This document shows, one piece after another, positions 22,524-30,738 of a stretch of DNA of 47,488 bases. The stretch lies in assembly GCA_001772005.1 (NCBI GenBank), contig MERI01000270.1, positions 1 to 47,488 of the forward strand. Direction: 5' to 3'. The notes under the pieces are model-generated. The model did not search any database and was not told where the DNA came from. It saw only the letters and a program-made list of their open reading frames with translations. The stretch is from Betaproteobacteria bacterium RIFCSPLOWO2_12_FULL_62_58 (GTDB lineage Bacteria > Pseudomonadota > Gammaproteobacteria > Burkholderiales > SG8-41). Position 1 is the first letter of the stretch, and each line of letters starts with the position of its first letter. A program made the translations under genes and the position numbers.

Positions 22524-25166
22524 GTGGCTGCGCTGATCCTAAAACGCTACCAGGACGCTGCGCTTCAAGTGCTAACCAGCTTCCTGCGCGGCGCGCGGGT
22601 GCGCGGCGCCAAGGCGGCGTTCGAGGAAAGCGGCTACGGCTATCGTAGCGAGCCGTTCGGCGACGTGCCGTGCGTCTGTCTACGCATTCCCACCGGCGGC
22701 GGCAAGACGCTGCTCGCCTCGCACGCGATTGTGCGCATGGCGAAGGAGTGGCAGGACAGCGACGCGCCGACAGCGCTGTGGCTAACACCTTCGGATACGA
22801 TCCGCAGCCAGACACTGACCGCGCTACAAACACCGGGACATCCGTACCGCGAGGCGCTGGAGGACGCCTACGGCCAGCGCTTCCAGATCTGCGATCTGGA
22901 AAATGTCGCCACCGTGTCGCCGCACGACTGGGGTCGGCAGGCCATTATCGTGGTGGCCACGATCCAGTCGTTCCGCATCGAGAACCCCGACCAGCGCAAC
23001 GTGTATGCGTTTAGCGAAGCGTTCGAGCCGCATTTCCGCGGACTGCCCGCACAGCGGCTCGCTGCGCTGCGCGAGATTCCCGATGCGCTGGTGAGCGCAC
23101 TGGATGCGGCGGATGCGGATTCGCCGTTGAAGGGTTACATTGGCCAACCGAAATATTCGCTCGCGAACTGGCTCGCGCTGCAACGCCCGATCGTCATCGT
23201 TGACGAGGCGCACAACACCAAGACGGAGCGCAGCTTCGAGGCATTGAAGCGGCTCGATCCTGCGGTGATCCTGGAACTCACCGCGACACCGGTCCCGCAG
23301 CAGACCAACGTGCTCTACCACGTTTCGGCACAGGAGCTTTCGGCCGAGGACATGATCAAGCTGCCGATCGTGCTGATGGAGCATCCGCAGGGCTGGGAGG
23401 CGGCGGTGTTCGACGCGGTGCAGACGCAGCGCAAGCTGGAGGCGGAGGCGCAGAAGGAAGCCGATTACATCCGGCCGATCGTGCTGTTGCAGGCGCAAAA
23501 TGCGCCCGAGCGCGTGAACGTGACAGCGCTGCGGCGTCATTTGATCGAGGAACTGCACATTCCGTCCGAGCAGCTTGCCGTCGCGACCGGCGACACGCGC
23601 GAACTGGAGGGCATCGATCTCACCGCGCATGATTGCCCGATCCGTTTCATCATCACGGTGCAGGCGTTGCGCGAGGGCTGGGATTGCCCGTTCGCCTACG
23701 TGCTGTGCTCGGTGCAGCCGGTACGTTCGGCCACGGCGGTCGAGCAACTGCTCGGCCGCGTGCTTCGCATGCCGTACGCCAGACGCCGTGCACGCGAGGC
23801 GCTGAACAAGGCCTACGCGCATGTATCCGAGCCGCGCTTTGGCGAGGCGGCCAGCGCGCTGGCGGATCGTCTGATCCAGGGGATGGGCTTCGAGGCGCTC
23901 GACGTGGCGTCGATGATCGCGCCGCAATTGCCACTGCCGGGCACCGACGACGGTCCACTGTTCAAGGCGCCCGCGTTGCCCGAGTTGCCGATTGATATAC
24001 CCGGCAAGATTGATTTGCCAGCGCTGGACAACGTGCGCGTCGAGACAACCCACAAGGGTACGCGCGTCGTCGTGACCGGCCACGTGAGCGACTCGCTCGC
24101 CGAGCGCCTTACGGCCGCACAGCGCGGCGCCGCTAACAAGGAGAAGGTGGAGCGCGCGATCGAGCAGCACAATGCGATCGTCGCGGCGCAAACGGCGCCG
24201 GTTTCGCGCGGTGTAACGTTCGCGCCCGTTCCCTGGCTTTGCTACCGGAGCCAGGGCGAACTGGAGCTCGTTGAGCGCGAAGCGGTGCTGGAAGACGTCG
24301 ATCTCGACCTGCTCTCGGACAAGGTGTCGTTACCGGGCTTCCAGATCGTCGAGCAGGCCCACGCCTTCGAGGTTTATCTCGAAGGAGCGAAGGTCAAGGT
24401 CGGTCAGGCTGACGCCGGACAACTTGAACTCGGCGCGCTGAACACGAGTGTGACCGAGGACGATCTGGTGCGGTGGCTGGACCGCGAGGCGCGCCAGCCG
24501 GACATGGTGCAATCGCATCTGCGCGCCTACCTGAAGGCGGTGGTGGTGCATCTGCTACATGAACAGCATATTTCGCTGTCGTCTCTGGCGCGGGCGCGCT
24601 ATCAACTTGCGCAGCGCATCGACGCGCAGATCGAGGATTTACGTGCGGCGGCGGCGGGCCGGCAATTCAAGCAACTGGTGCTGGATGGAGGATGGGAGGT
24701 TGCCGCCGATCTCTCGCGCAGTTTTGCCTTTCTGCCCGGAAATTACGCGGTGTCCGCCACGGACCGTTATCGCGGCAAGTGGGACTGGCGCCGGCACTTC
24801 TACCCAGTCGTCGCGAAACTTGAAGACAGCACCGAAGAATTCAAGTGCGCCACTGTAATCGACGCACATCCAAAAATGAAACACTGGGTGCGCAACCTCG
24901 AGCGCGACGTGCCCGGCGCGTTCTGGCTTCCGACGTCACGAGGGAAGTTCTTTCCGGACTTCGTTTGCGAACTCACGGACGGGCGCGTTTTCGTTGTCGA
25001 ATATAAGGGCGAACATCTGCGCAACGTGCCCAGCGAAATCGAGAAGGATCAAGTTGGACGGCTGTGGGCCGAACGCAGCGGCGGTAAATGCCTGTTCCTG
25101 ATGGCGTTCGAGAAGGACGGGCAGGGCCGCGACGTGCGCGGACAGTTGGATGCTGTTATCGGTTGA
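22524..25166 (+). CDS. Type III restriction enzyme helicase-nuclease subunit (Res)
   Basis: 880 residues from a GTG start. Superfamily 2 helicase motifs: I PTGGGKT (residues 56-62, Lys61), II DEAH (227-230), III LTATP (near 252), then REGWDCP and QLLGRVLRMPY (motifs V and VI). The C-terminal PD-(D/E)xK nuclease is visible as FFPDF with Asp812 and VVEYKG with Glu826 and Lys828. All key residues are present, so it looks active. Res with Mod translocates on or loops DNA and cuts about 25 bp from the site. It is the last gene of the run starting at 18393. Confidence 0.93.
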   Translation: MAALILKRYQDAALQVLTSFLRGARVRGAKAAFEESGYGYRSEPFGDVPCVCLRIPTGGGKTLLASHAIVRMAKEWQDSDAPTALWLTPSDTIRSQTLTALQTPGHPYREALEDAYGQRFQICDLENVATVSPHDWGRQAIIVVATIQSFRIENPDQRNVYAFSEAFEPHFRGLPAQRLAALREIPDALVSALDAADADSPLKGYIGQPKYSLANWLALQRPIVIVDEAHNTKTERSFEALKRLDPAVILELTATPVPQQTNVLYHVSAQELSAEDMIKLPIVLMEHPQGWEAAVFDAVQTQRKLEAEAQKEADYIRPIVLLQAQNAPERVNVTALRRHLIEELHIPSEQLAVATGDTRELEGIDLTAHDCPIRFIITVQALREGWDCPFAYVLCSVQPVRSATAVEQLLGRVLRMPYARRRAREALNKAYAHVSEPRFGEAASALADRLIQGMGFEALDVASMIAPQLPLPGTDDGPLFKAPALPELPIDIPGKIDLPALDNVRVETTHKGTRVVVTGHVSDSLAERLTAAQRGAANKEKVERAIEQHNAIVAAQTAPVSRGVTFAPVPWLCYRSQGELELVEREAVLEDVDLDLLSDKVSLPGFQIVEQAHAFEVYLEGAKVKVGQADAGQLELGALNTSVTEDDLVRWLDREARQPDMVQSHLRAYLKAVVVHLLHEQHISLSSLARARYQLAQRIDAQIEDLRAAAAGRQFKQLVLDGGWEVAADLSRSFAFLPGNYAVSATDRYRGKWDWRRHFYPVVAKLEDSTEEFKCATVIDAHPKMKHWVRNLERDVPGAFWLPTSRGKFFPDFVCELTDGRVFVVEYKGEHLRNVPSEIEKDQVGRLWAERSGGKCLFLMAFEKDGQGRDVRGQLDAVIG

Positions 25167-25361
25167 TTTCTTGCCCTCACTTCTCTGCGTACCCCTCAAG
25201 TACCCGTCAAGCGGGTATTGAGAAGAAGGGGTATTGAGAAGGATTCAGCGGCGGTTTCACCCTGCTTTTGAGATAGCCTTGTGTGTGGCGCAGGGGCGCG
25301 CGACTTGACGCGCCGGCGAGGAGTAGTTACAAGTTACCCCTCTTCACGGGAAGCGCAAGCG

Positions 25362-25481
25362 ATGGACAAGTCATCGCGTAACACCGAGCTTAAGGTCGTG
25401 CCGATCGGCAATTCGCGCGGTGTGCGCCTGCCGACGCTCGACTGGGTGAACCGCGAGCACCCGATGCGGCGAGGCGCGTAA
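25362..25481 (+). pseudogene. AbrB/MazE-like head fused to a Mod head stub
   Basis: 39 codons. The start ELKVVPIGNSRGVRLP is the swapped-hairpin N-terminus of AbrB/MazE-type antitoxins, which normally continue for about 80 residues. It switches without a break to PTLDWVNREHPMRR, the N-terminus of the Mod protein at 20997 (PTLDWLDREQAMRR). The junction is in frame and closes at TAA. It is a recombination scar at the right end of the defence island. Confidence 0.65.
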
Positions 25482-25485
25482 GTCC

Positions 25486-25578
25486 ACTCTGGCGGAGACA
25501 TTTGCCGCCGCACCGCGCCAGGATTTGATCCATCCGGGCGTGCTGCGCTACATGCGCGAGGCCGGATTGCTGCGCTGA
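25486..25578 (+). pseudogene. Second copy of the DLIHPGVLRYM gene tail
   Basis: Right after the Mod stub the DNA reads STLAETFAAAPRQ and then DLIHPGVLRYMREAGLLR-stop. The last 57 bases match those at 18103-18159 with about seven differences, including the stop and the bases after it. The parent gene is not recognised. The two copies are direct repeats at the two sides of the type III operon. Confidence 0.7.
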
Positions 25579-25602
25579 GCGGCAATGCCCGCACCGGGCG
25601 GG

Positions 25603-25701
25603 TTAAAAGCCGTAAAGCTTGGCGGGGTTTCTGACGAGTACCTGCTCGCGCAGCCGCGCGTCGGGGATCCAGCCCGACGGCAGGTCGCAGAGTTCGTCAT
25701 T
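25603..25701 (-). pseudogene. C-terminal remnant of an LigI-like amidohydrolase
   Basis: 33 codons ending in TAA read NDELCDLPSGW then IPDARLREQVLVRNPAKLYGF. Of the last 22 residues, 19 match the intact amidohydrolase at 33194. The remnant stops where the LysR stop codon begins (25701), so the rest of the gene was lost when LysR and its neighbours arrived or rearranged. Confidence 0.8.
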
Positions 25702-26615
25702 CAACTCGGGTCCGACGAAAGTATCGGGTACTTCTTGAACCAGTCGGCCATGAAGTCGATAAAACATCGCACTTTCCGGGCCGTATGATGCCCGGGCGAA
25801 TAGGCAGCATAAAGTGGGCGATCCGGGACCTGGTAACCCGGGAGCAACGATTGCAGGCTTCCGCTTCGCACCTCGTTGTAGATCGAACAAAGCGGGAGCA
25901 GGGCAATGCCCATTCCCCGGATGGCGGCCTTCCGCAACACCAGATAAGTGTTTGAGGAAAAGGCGACGTTCTGCGGCTTGTAATGCTCTCCTCTTGCGCC
26001 TTTAGTAAAATGCCAAACGGCATCTTTCGTATGGACGAGACAATCGTGCCGCGCGAGATCCTTCAAGTCCTGTGGCTCCTGTCGGCGCGCGATATAGTCT
26101 GGAGACGCACAGAGAATGAACTGCAAGATCGCAATCTTCTTGACCTTCACGGATGAATCGAGGAGGTACTTGGTGTGGAACGCAACGTCGTACCCGCCCT
26201 CGATGAAATCGTAGGTCCTTTCGGAGACGCCACCAAGGTCCAACTTCACCTTGATCTTGGGATAAGCAACGGCGAAACTCGCGATGGCATTGCCGAGGTC
26301 CAGGCTGCCGATCCATTTCGGGCAAACGACCGCCAGCGTCCCTTCAGGTTTTTCTCTCATCCCGACGATGGCGGTATCCTGCTCGTCGATTTCCGCTAGG
26401 ACCCGCTTGGAAAAATCGAAGTACCTATGACCGGCTTCGGTCAAGCTGACCGAGCGGGTCGTCCGGTTCACGAGGCGGTTGCCGAGTTGCTCCTCCAGAT
26501 CGGCAATGTGGCGCGAAACCAGCCCACGCGAAATTCCAAGCGATCTGGCCGCAGCGGTGAAACTTCCGGCCTTGACTACGGCCACAAAGCTTTTCATCAC
26601 CGTGAATCGGTCCAT
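25701..26615 (-). CDS. LysR-family transcriptional regulator
   Basis: 304 residues from the ATG at 26615; the frame extends to 26804 but that part has no family character. Residues 1-60 are the winged helix-turn-helix (FTAAARSLGISRGLVSRHIADLEEQLG is the recognition region). The rest is the periplasmic-binding-like effector domain. Such proteins usually bind an organic acid and control a neighbouring gene. The next genes on the same strand (amidohydrolase, CMD-like) and the Bug gene at 28749 are possible targets; this is inference. About 300 bp upstream (26616-26913) hold no recognisable gene. Confidence 0.9.
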   Translation of the reverse strand: MDRFTVMKSFVAVVKAGSFTAAARSLGISRGLVSRHIADLEEQLGNRLVNRTTRSVSLTEAGHRYFDFSKRVLAEIDEQDTAIVGMREKPEGTLAVVCPKWIGSLDLGNAIASFAVAYPKIKVKLDLGGVSERTYDFIEGGYDVAFHTKYLLDSSVKVKKIAILQFILCASPDYIARRQEPQDLKDLARHDCLVHTKDAVWHFTKGARGEHYKPQNVAFSSNTYLVLRKAAIRGMGIALLPLCSIYNEVRSGSLQSLLPGYQVPDRPLYAAYSPGHHTARKVRCFIDFMADWFKKYPILSSDPS

Positions 26616-26913
26616 GATGCGGAACTCCCGGTTGCGGGGATAGGCGCGCAGTCTGCAACACTGCATTTTTGATTTGTGGCGGGAAAATGTCAAAGCGCAG
26701 GCGCTTCGGGGCATTTGCGCGCCGGTTCGCGGCCGCCTTTGACCCGCTCGCCTAAACTGACGGCCGCGCAGCACCTTGTCCCGGTCGGCGACCGGGCAGC
26801 TCATGCGGCGCCCGTCCGCCCGCTTTGCGGATCGGCGCTACCAGTGGTCCGCGCGGGCTACGCTGCTACGGCCAGCGATATAGTTTTTCACGCGTAACAC
26901 GCGCAACACGTAC

Positions 26914-27774
26914 CTATTCGTCAATCGGCCAGTCGAGGCACTCGCAAATACCCCGGCCCATGATCCATTCGAGCTCTTGCCCGGTGAAGCCCATATGCTT
27001 CGTGAAGTGATCCACCGTGTCCTTGTATGTGATTCCGCGATGCAGTAAGCGGGTCAGATCCGAGCCCCAGAAACAGCGCTTCGGCCCCATCTTGTCGACC
27101 ATCAAGCGAACGTATTTCGTGAGGTTGTGATACGGGTAGGGGTGCGTCGAATAGGCCGGCAGCGAACACAACTTTACATAGATATTCGGATGCACGCACA
27201 GATCCGCAGTTTCCTCCACCCAGAATCCGATCGCGTCGTCAACAGTGCGGGACATAACGCCCATCTGGTCGCAGATGATCGTGAGCTTTGGATGCTTCTT
27301 CGCTATTGCCCCAATTTCAGCTTTCCAGATCGGGGTATTGACCATGGTCTTGATCCCATGCTGCTCGGCAAAGGGCCAATACCAGTCGCAGGTTCCGTCG
27401 ATCATCCAGTTGCGATCAATCGGGCGGTGGAACGTCAAGCGCGTTCCCTTGATGTAGGGGATGGTCTTCCAGTCCCGCAACATCGCTTTGGCTTCTTCCG
27501 GCTTGTTCTGCGGAATCCGCGCCATGATGCCGAAGCGATGAGGGTACTTCTCGCAAGCCTCAAGCGCGTAGTCGATCCGATCGCCTTCCCACGATGGCGG
27601 CACAATCACAACGCGGTTGACGCCCGCCTCGTCCATACGCCGGACGCACTCCTCGTAGGTAAACCGTTCCAGCATATGGCCCTGCAACTTGATCCGCTCC
27701 CGAGCCCCGGGCAGCCAGGGCCGGTCTGCCGTTTCTTCTTTCCAGAGATGGACCTGCGAGTCAACGATGAACAT
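26914..27774 (-). CDS. Amidohydrolase-2 family metal hydrolase
   Basis: 286 residues, TIM-barrel. It starts FIVDSQVHLWKEE, the metal-site strand of the family, where the first His of HxH is often Gln in this branch. KGTRLTFHRP and the final WGSDLTRL with its catalytic Asp follow. Relatives include 2-pyrone-4,6-dicarboxylate lactonase and decarboxylases such as gamma-resorcylate decarboxylase. A GGAAGGA ribosome site precedes the ATG. It is downstream of a carboxymuconolactone-decarboxylase-like gene on the same strand, consistent with aromatic or lactone breakdown. Confidence 0.85.
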   Translation of the reverse strand: MFIVDSQVHLWKEETADRPWLPGARERIKLQGHMLERFTYEECVRRMDEAGVNRVVIVPPSWEGDRIDYALEACEKYPHRFGIMARIPQNKPEEAKAMLRDWKTIPYIKGTRLTFHRPIDRNWMIDGTCDWYWPFAEQHGIKTMVNTPIWKAEIGAIAKKHPKLTIICDQMGVMSRTVDDAIGFWVEETADLCVHPNIYVKLCSLPAYSTHPYPYHNLTKYVRLMVDKMGPKRCFWGSDLTRLLHRGITYKDTVDHFTKHMGFTGQELEWIMGRGICECLDWPIDE

Positions 27775-27943
27775 AAAGGCATCCTTCCTTTCCGGTCAGT
27801 TGATCAAGCTGATTCCAAGCAGGCACGACGATCGTCCGGAACTCCGAGTCGGCGCAATCAATAGTTGCAACTTCGCGGACAATCCCCGCGGACTTCGCTA
27901 GTCATCTGCATGGTGAAGTGGCCCTGGAGACGGACGCGACACC

Positions 27944-28510
27944 CTAGACTCTCTCGTATCCCCGTATATCCGGATAAGGCGGTTCGCGGTCCGCCTGCAA
28001 ATCGACTTCGGCGCTGTTCAAACACATCGCCAACATTGAGAAGTTACCGACGCAAGCGATAATGTCGACGATCCCTCGATCGCCGAAGAGCGCCCGCGCT
28101 TCCTTGAAGGTCTTGTCGCTCACGAAATGGTTCTCAAGCAGCTCCATGCTGAATTTGAAGAACACGCGTTCGTCGTCCGCTTGGAACATTGGTGCGCGCT
28201 TTTCGGCGATGGCCTTGATTGAGTCGGGTCTGATGCCGGCGGCGATGGCCTGATCGACGTGAGCGTTCCAGGAATACTGCGCGTCCCAGAATCGGGCGGT
28301 AATCAGAATGCTCAATTCACGAAGCTTCTCGGGGAGCGAGCACTCCCACCGAACATACGAGCTCATAGCCTCTGCGCGTTCGCACAACTCCGGGCTGTGA
28401 ATCCAAACGCGGTAAGGCGCACCCAAATGTCCCCGTTTACCGGTGATGCGATCATGCACCTCGCGTTGACGCGGGCTCATTTCTTCATAAGCCAACTTTG
28501 GGAATCTCAT
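27944..28510 (-). CDS. Carboxymuconolactone decarboxylase (CMD/AhpD-like) protein
   Basis: 188 residues, helical. The core ELSILITARFWDAQYSWNAHVDQA matches the CMD helix with its conserved His. There is no CxxC, so it is the decarboxylase-like rather than the AhpD peroxidase branch. Many such proteins sit beside aromatic-acid genes with an unproven role. It is divergent from the Bug gene at 28749; the 238 bp between contain a TATACT-like -10 near 28650. The start has no clear ribosome site. Confidence 0.8.
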   Translation of the reverse strand: MRFPKLAYEEMSPRQREVHDRITGKRGHLGAPYRVWIHSPELCERAEAMSSYVRWECSLPEKLRELSILITARFWDAQYSWNAHVDQAIAAGIRPDSIKAIAEKRAPMFQADDERVFFKFSMELLENHFVSDKTFKEARALFGDRGIVDIIACVGNFSMLAMCLNSAEVDLQADREPPYPDIRGYERV

Positions 28511-28748
28511 TTAAACCCTCATCGGTAGCGGCATTAGTCTGGAGCAACGAACGTTGGCAAACGTATACGCCGAAAGATACCGATTTCATTGGTCAATAAG
28601 TCGAAACATTATTATTCGAAATTCGGACCGACCATGGCTTTGGCAGCGCTTTATACTTGAGCCAAGAAAAGGACGTGACACATCCTGCCTCAGCTGGGGA
28701 CCGCGGCCGATTCTTAGACTTGCATACGACAATCGGAGAAATTCAAGA

Positions 28749-29792
28749 ATGCAATTCTTTGGAATGCACGCTGCGGGCGGGGTATTCGCCTATGTCGTGG
28801 CGTTGCTCGTCTTGATCGCGCAAGGTAATGCTTGGGGACAGGGCATTCCGAAGGGTTCGGGGCAAACCGCTTCGACGGACTCAGGACAGGCGTACCCCTC
28901 CCGGCCGATCCGCCTCGTCTTGACCGGCGCTCCCGGCGGCACCTCGGAGACCTACGCGAGAGCGGTGACGGCGGAGCTGGCGCGGAATTTGGGGTGGACC
29001 GTCGTCGTTGACAGTCGGCCCGGAGCGAACGGCATTATCGGCACTCAAATCGTCGTCGGGGCCACACCGGACGGACATACCTTGCTACAGGCCTCGACTG
29101 CCATTGCGATCAACCCGAGCGTCTACCGCAAGCTGCCCTATGACACTTTCAAGGACCTGGCGCCGGTCACGTTTCTCGCTTTGGGGACCGGCTACGTGTT
29201 TCTGGCCCACCCGTCGTTTCCGGCGCGCTCGCTCCCTGAACTGATCGCGCTTGCGAAGGATAAGAACAAGCGGGTGGCTTACGGGACGGCGGGGATCGGC
29301 AATTCGACACATCTTGTGGCCGAGTTGTTCAGCAGGGCGGCGGGGATACAGATGGTACACGTGCCATACAAAGGTATAACGCCGGCGCTGATGGCTGTGG
29401 TCGGCGGACAGGTTCAGGTAATGTTCATCCCTCCGACGACCGCAGTGCCGCATATCAAGGCTGGCAGAGTGCGGGCGCTGGGCTTCACCGGCAAGACCCG
29501 TTGGTCGCTGCTGCCCGACGTGCCGACCATTGCCGAAGCCGGTGTTCCAGGATTTCACAAGGAGGGCGCCTGGAATGCCTGGTTTGCACCGGCGAAGACG
29601 CCTGCCAACATCCTCGCCCGGCTCCAGGCCGAAGTCCACAAGGCGCTCCAGGTGCCGAAAGTGCGGGAAATCTTTGTCGCGGGCGGTTACGAGCCGCTGG
29701 GAAATTCGCCGGCAGAGGCCCGCAAGTTCTTTCTTTCCGAGGTCAAGACCTACGGGAACATCGTGCGCGCCATCGGCCTCGATCCGGGCTAA
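28749..29792 (+). CDS. Bug/TctC substrate-binding protein
   Basis: 347 residues from the ATG at 28749, chosen because a signal peptide follows (AGGVFAYVVALLVLIAQG, cleavage near AWGQ); the longer frame from 28554 adds a stretch without family character. Ligand loop YPSRPIRLVLTGAPGGTSE, then VPYKGITPALM and AWFAPAKTPANI. A Ser takes the place of the usual Asp after the PGG loop (PGGTSE instead of PGGxxD), so ligand contacts may differ. Divergent from the CMD-like gene, so probably a receptor for a substrate of the 26.9-28.5 kb genes. Confidence 0.9.
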   Translation: MQFFGMHAAGGVFAYVVALLVLIAQGNAWGQGIPKGSGQTASTDSGQAYPSRPIRLVLTGAPGGTSETYARAVTAELARNLGWTVVVDSRPGANGIIGTQIVVGATPDGHTLLQASTAIAINPSVYRKLPYDTFKDLAPVTFLALGTGYVFLAHPSFPARSLPELIALAKDKNKRVAYGTAGIGNSTHLVAELFSRAAGIQMVHVPYKGITPALMAVVGGQVQVMFIPPTTAVPHIKAGRVRALGFTGKTRWSLLPDVPTIAEAGVPGFHKEGAWNAWFAPAKTPANILARLQAEVHKALQVPKVREIFVAGGYEPLGNSPAEARKFFLSEVKTYGNIVRAIGLDPG

Positions 29793-29891
29793 TGGCAGGG
29801 ATGGTCCGGGCCAGCTTTGGCAAGCCGCTTGCGAAGCCAGTGAAAACCGGTGTATCCAGAAACTGGCACTGAGAGCTTGAGACTACCCATT

Positions 29892-30343
29892 CTAGAAACC
29901 GTAAAGCCGCGCCGGATTTTCCACCAGCACGCGTTCGCGCATCGCCGCGTCGGGAGCCCATCGTGGAGCTTTCCGAGTTCCGCGTTTGAAATATCGTCGC
30001 TGACCACCGCTACGCCGCGGAAACGGTCCGCCGTTGTTCTCATGGCGTCGAGCATGGCCGTATTGTCGGTGCCATAGACGCTGGGCTGCACCAGTACCGC
30101 GCGCTCGACTCGCAGTGTTTTCAGCATGTGCCGGTAATCGGGCAGCAGGCAGTCGGGCGGCGTGTAGACGCGCGCGGGTGAATACGCATGGCGCGCCGCC
30201 GGTCCCAGGATGTGAGCGTGGGTGTCGCAGGCAAGCGGCGGCAACGCGAGCTTGGGTCTTCGTGGCTGGAAATCAGGTGGAGCGCACATTGGCGCCGCTG
30301 CGTTCACTTGCGGGTCGGCCATGATGTTAGTGTCGTGAGTCAT
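29892..30343 (-). pseudogene. LigI-like amidohydrolase with internal deletion and frameshift
   Basis: The first ~105 codons match the amidohydrolase at 33194 closely (CDTHAHILGP, YTPPDCLLPDYRHMLKTL, QPSVYGTDNTAMLDAM). After NAELGKLHDG the middle, about 165 residues, is missing and the frame is lost. In the shifted frame the normal tail follows: WAPDAAMRERVLVENPARLYGF-stop. Most of the barrel and the catalytic Asp are gone, so it cannot be active. A clean deletion is the simplest cause. Confidence 0.85.
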
Positions 30344-30384
30344 TATTTCGATGCAATATGCTGGGTGCCGCTGGCGTGGAGAAG

Positions 30385-30532
30385 GTGTAGGTCAGGTTGC
30401 CGCACCGGCGGCTACCTGACGCCAAGCCCGTCCTGAGCTTTGTCGAAGGGTGGATGTCTGGGAACGCTGCGCATACTCCGACCTACGTGCTTTCTGTTCA
30501 CTCATATTGGTGTAACCGCCGATGAATCGGCG
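30385..30532. repeat. Cluster of palindromic intergenic repeats
   Basis: Three different hairpin elements lie side by side. GTCAGGT...ACCTGAC (30391-30420) has an inner GCCG/CGGC. CCCGTCCTGAGCTTTGTCGAAGGG (30427-30450) resembles a REP-like motif widespread in proteobacteria. CGCCGAT-GA-ATCGGCG (30517-30532) is followed by GTTCATCTGCGGC. None contains a gene. Confidence 0.6.
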
Positions 30533-30576
30533 TTCATCTGCGGCTAATTATTGTTTTTCCGATTTTCGGATGAATG

Positions 30577-30720
30577 CTACGCGGCCGCCTTGTGAGCGCG
30601 CGTTTCCTTTAGCCCCGGCATGGTGAAGCCGATCTGCTTCAACTCCGAAATCAGCGAAGCCCCCTGTTCCTTGTTCAGCGCATCCAGCGGCGGGCGCACC
30701 GTCGCCCATTGCGGATCGCC
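30577..30720 (-). pseudogene. C-terminal remnant of a dihydrodipicolinate-synthase family gene
   Basis: The minus frame reads DPQWATVRPPLDALNKEQ and ends MPGLKETRAHKAAA-stop. It matches 40 of the last 46 residues of the lyase at 34220. Similarity ends at 30720, 19 bp short of the aminotransferase stop, so the gene was cut off at its 3' end. With the damaged amidohydrolase next to it, it repeats the order of the intact pair at 33.2-35.2 kb. Confidence 0.85.
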
Positions 30721-30738
30721 CCGGCTTATCGGCTGGCC

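Noticed and set aside
22824-24191. 455-codon minus-strand frame inside res
   Set aside because: The plus strand has all helicase motifs; the antisense product is Arg/His-rich and unlike any family.
25190-25250. Intrinsic terminator after res
   Set aside because: GGGTATTGAGAAG occurs twice and can pair loosely with upstream bases, but no stable stem with a T-run is present.
16023-25578. Prophage or integrative element
   Set aside because: No integrase, phage structural gene or tRNA-derived attachment site is seen; the direct repeats are gene tails.
26616-26804. Upstream extension of the LysR gene
   Set aside because: LysR proteins start directly with the HTH; the extension is Arg-rich GC shadow.
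28554-28748. N-terminal extension of the Bug gene
   Set aside because: Extra residues lack a signal or family match; the signal peptide starts at the ATG 28749.
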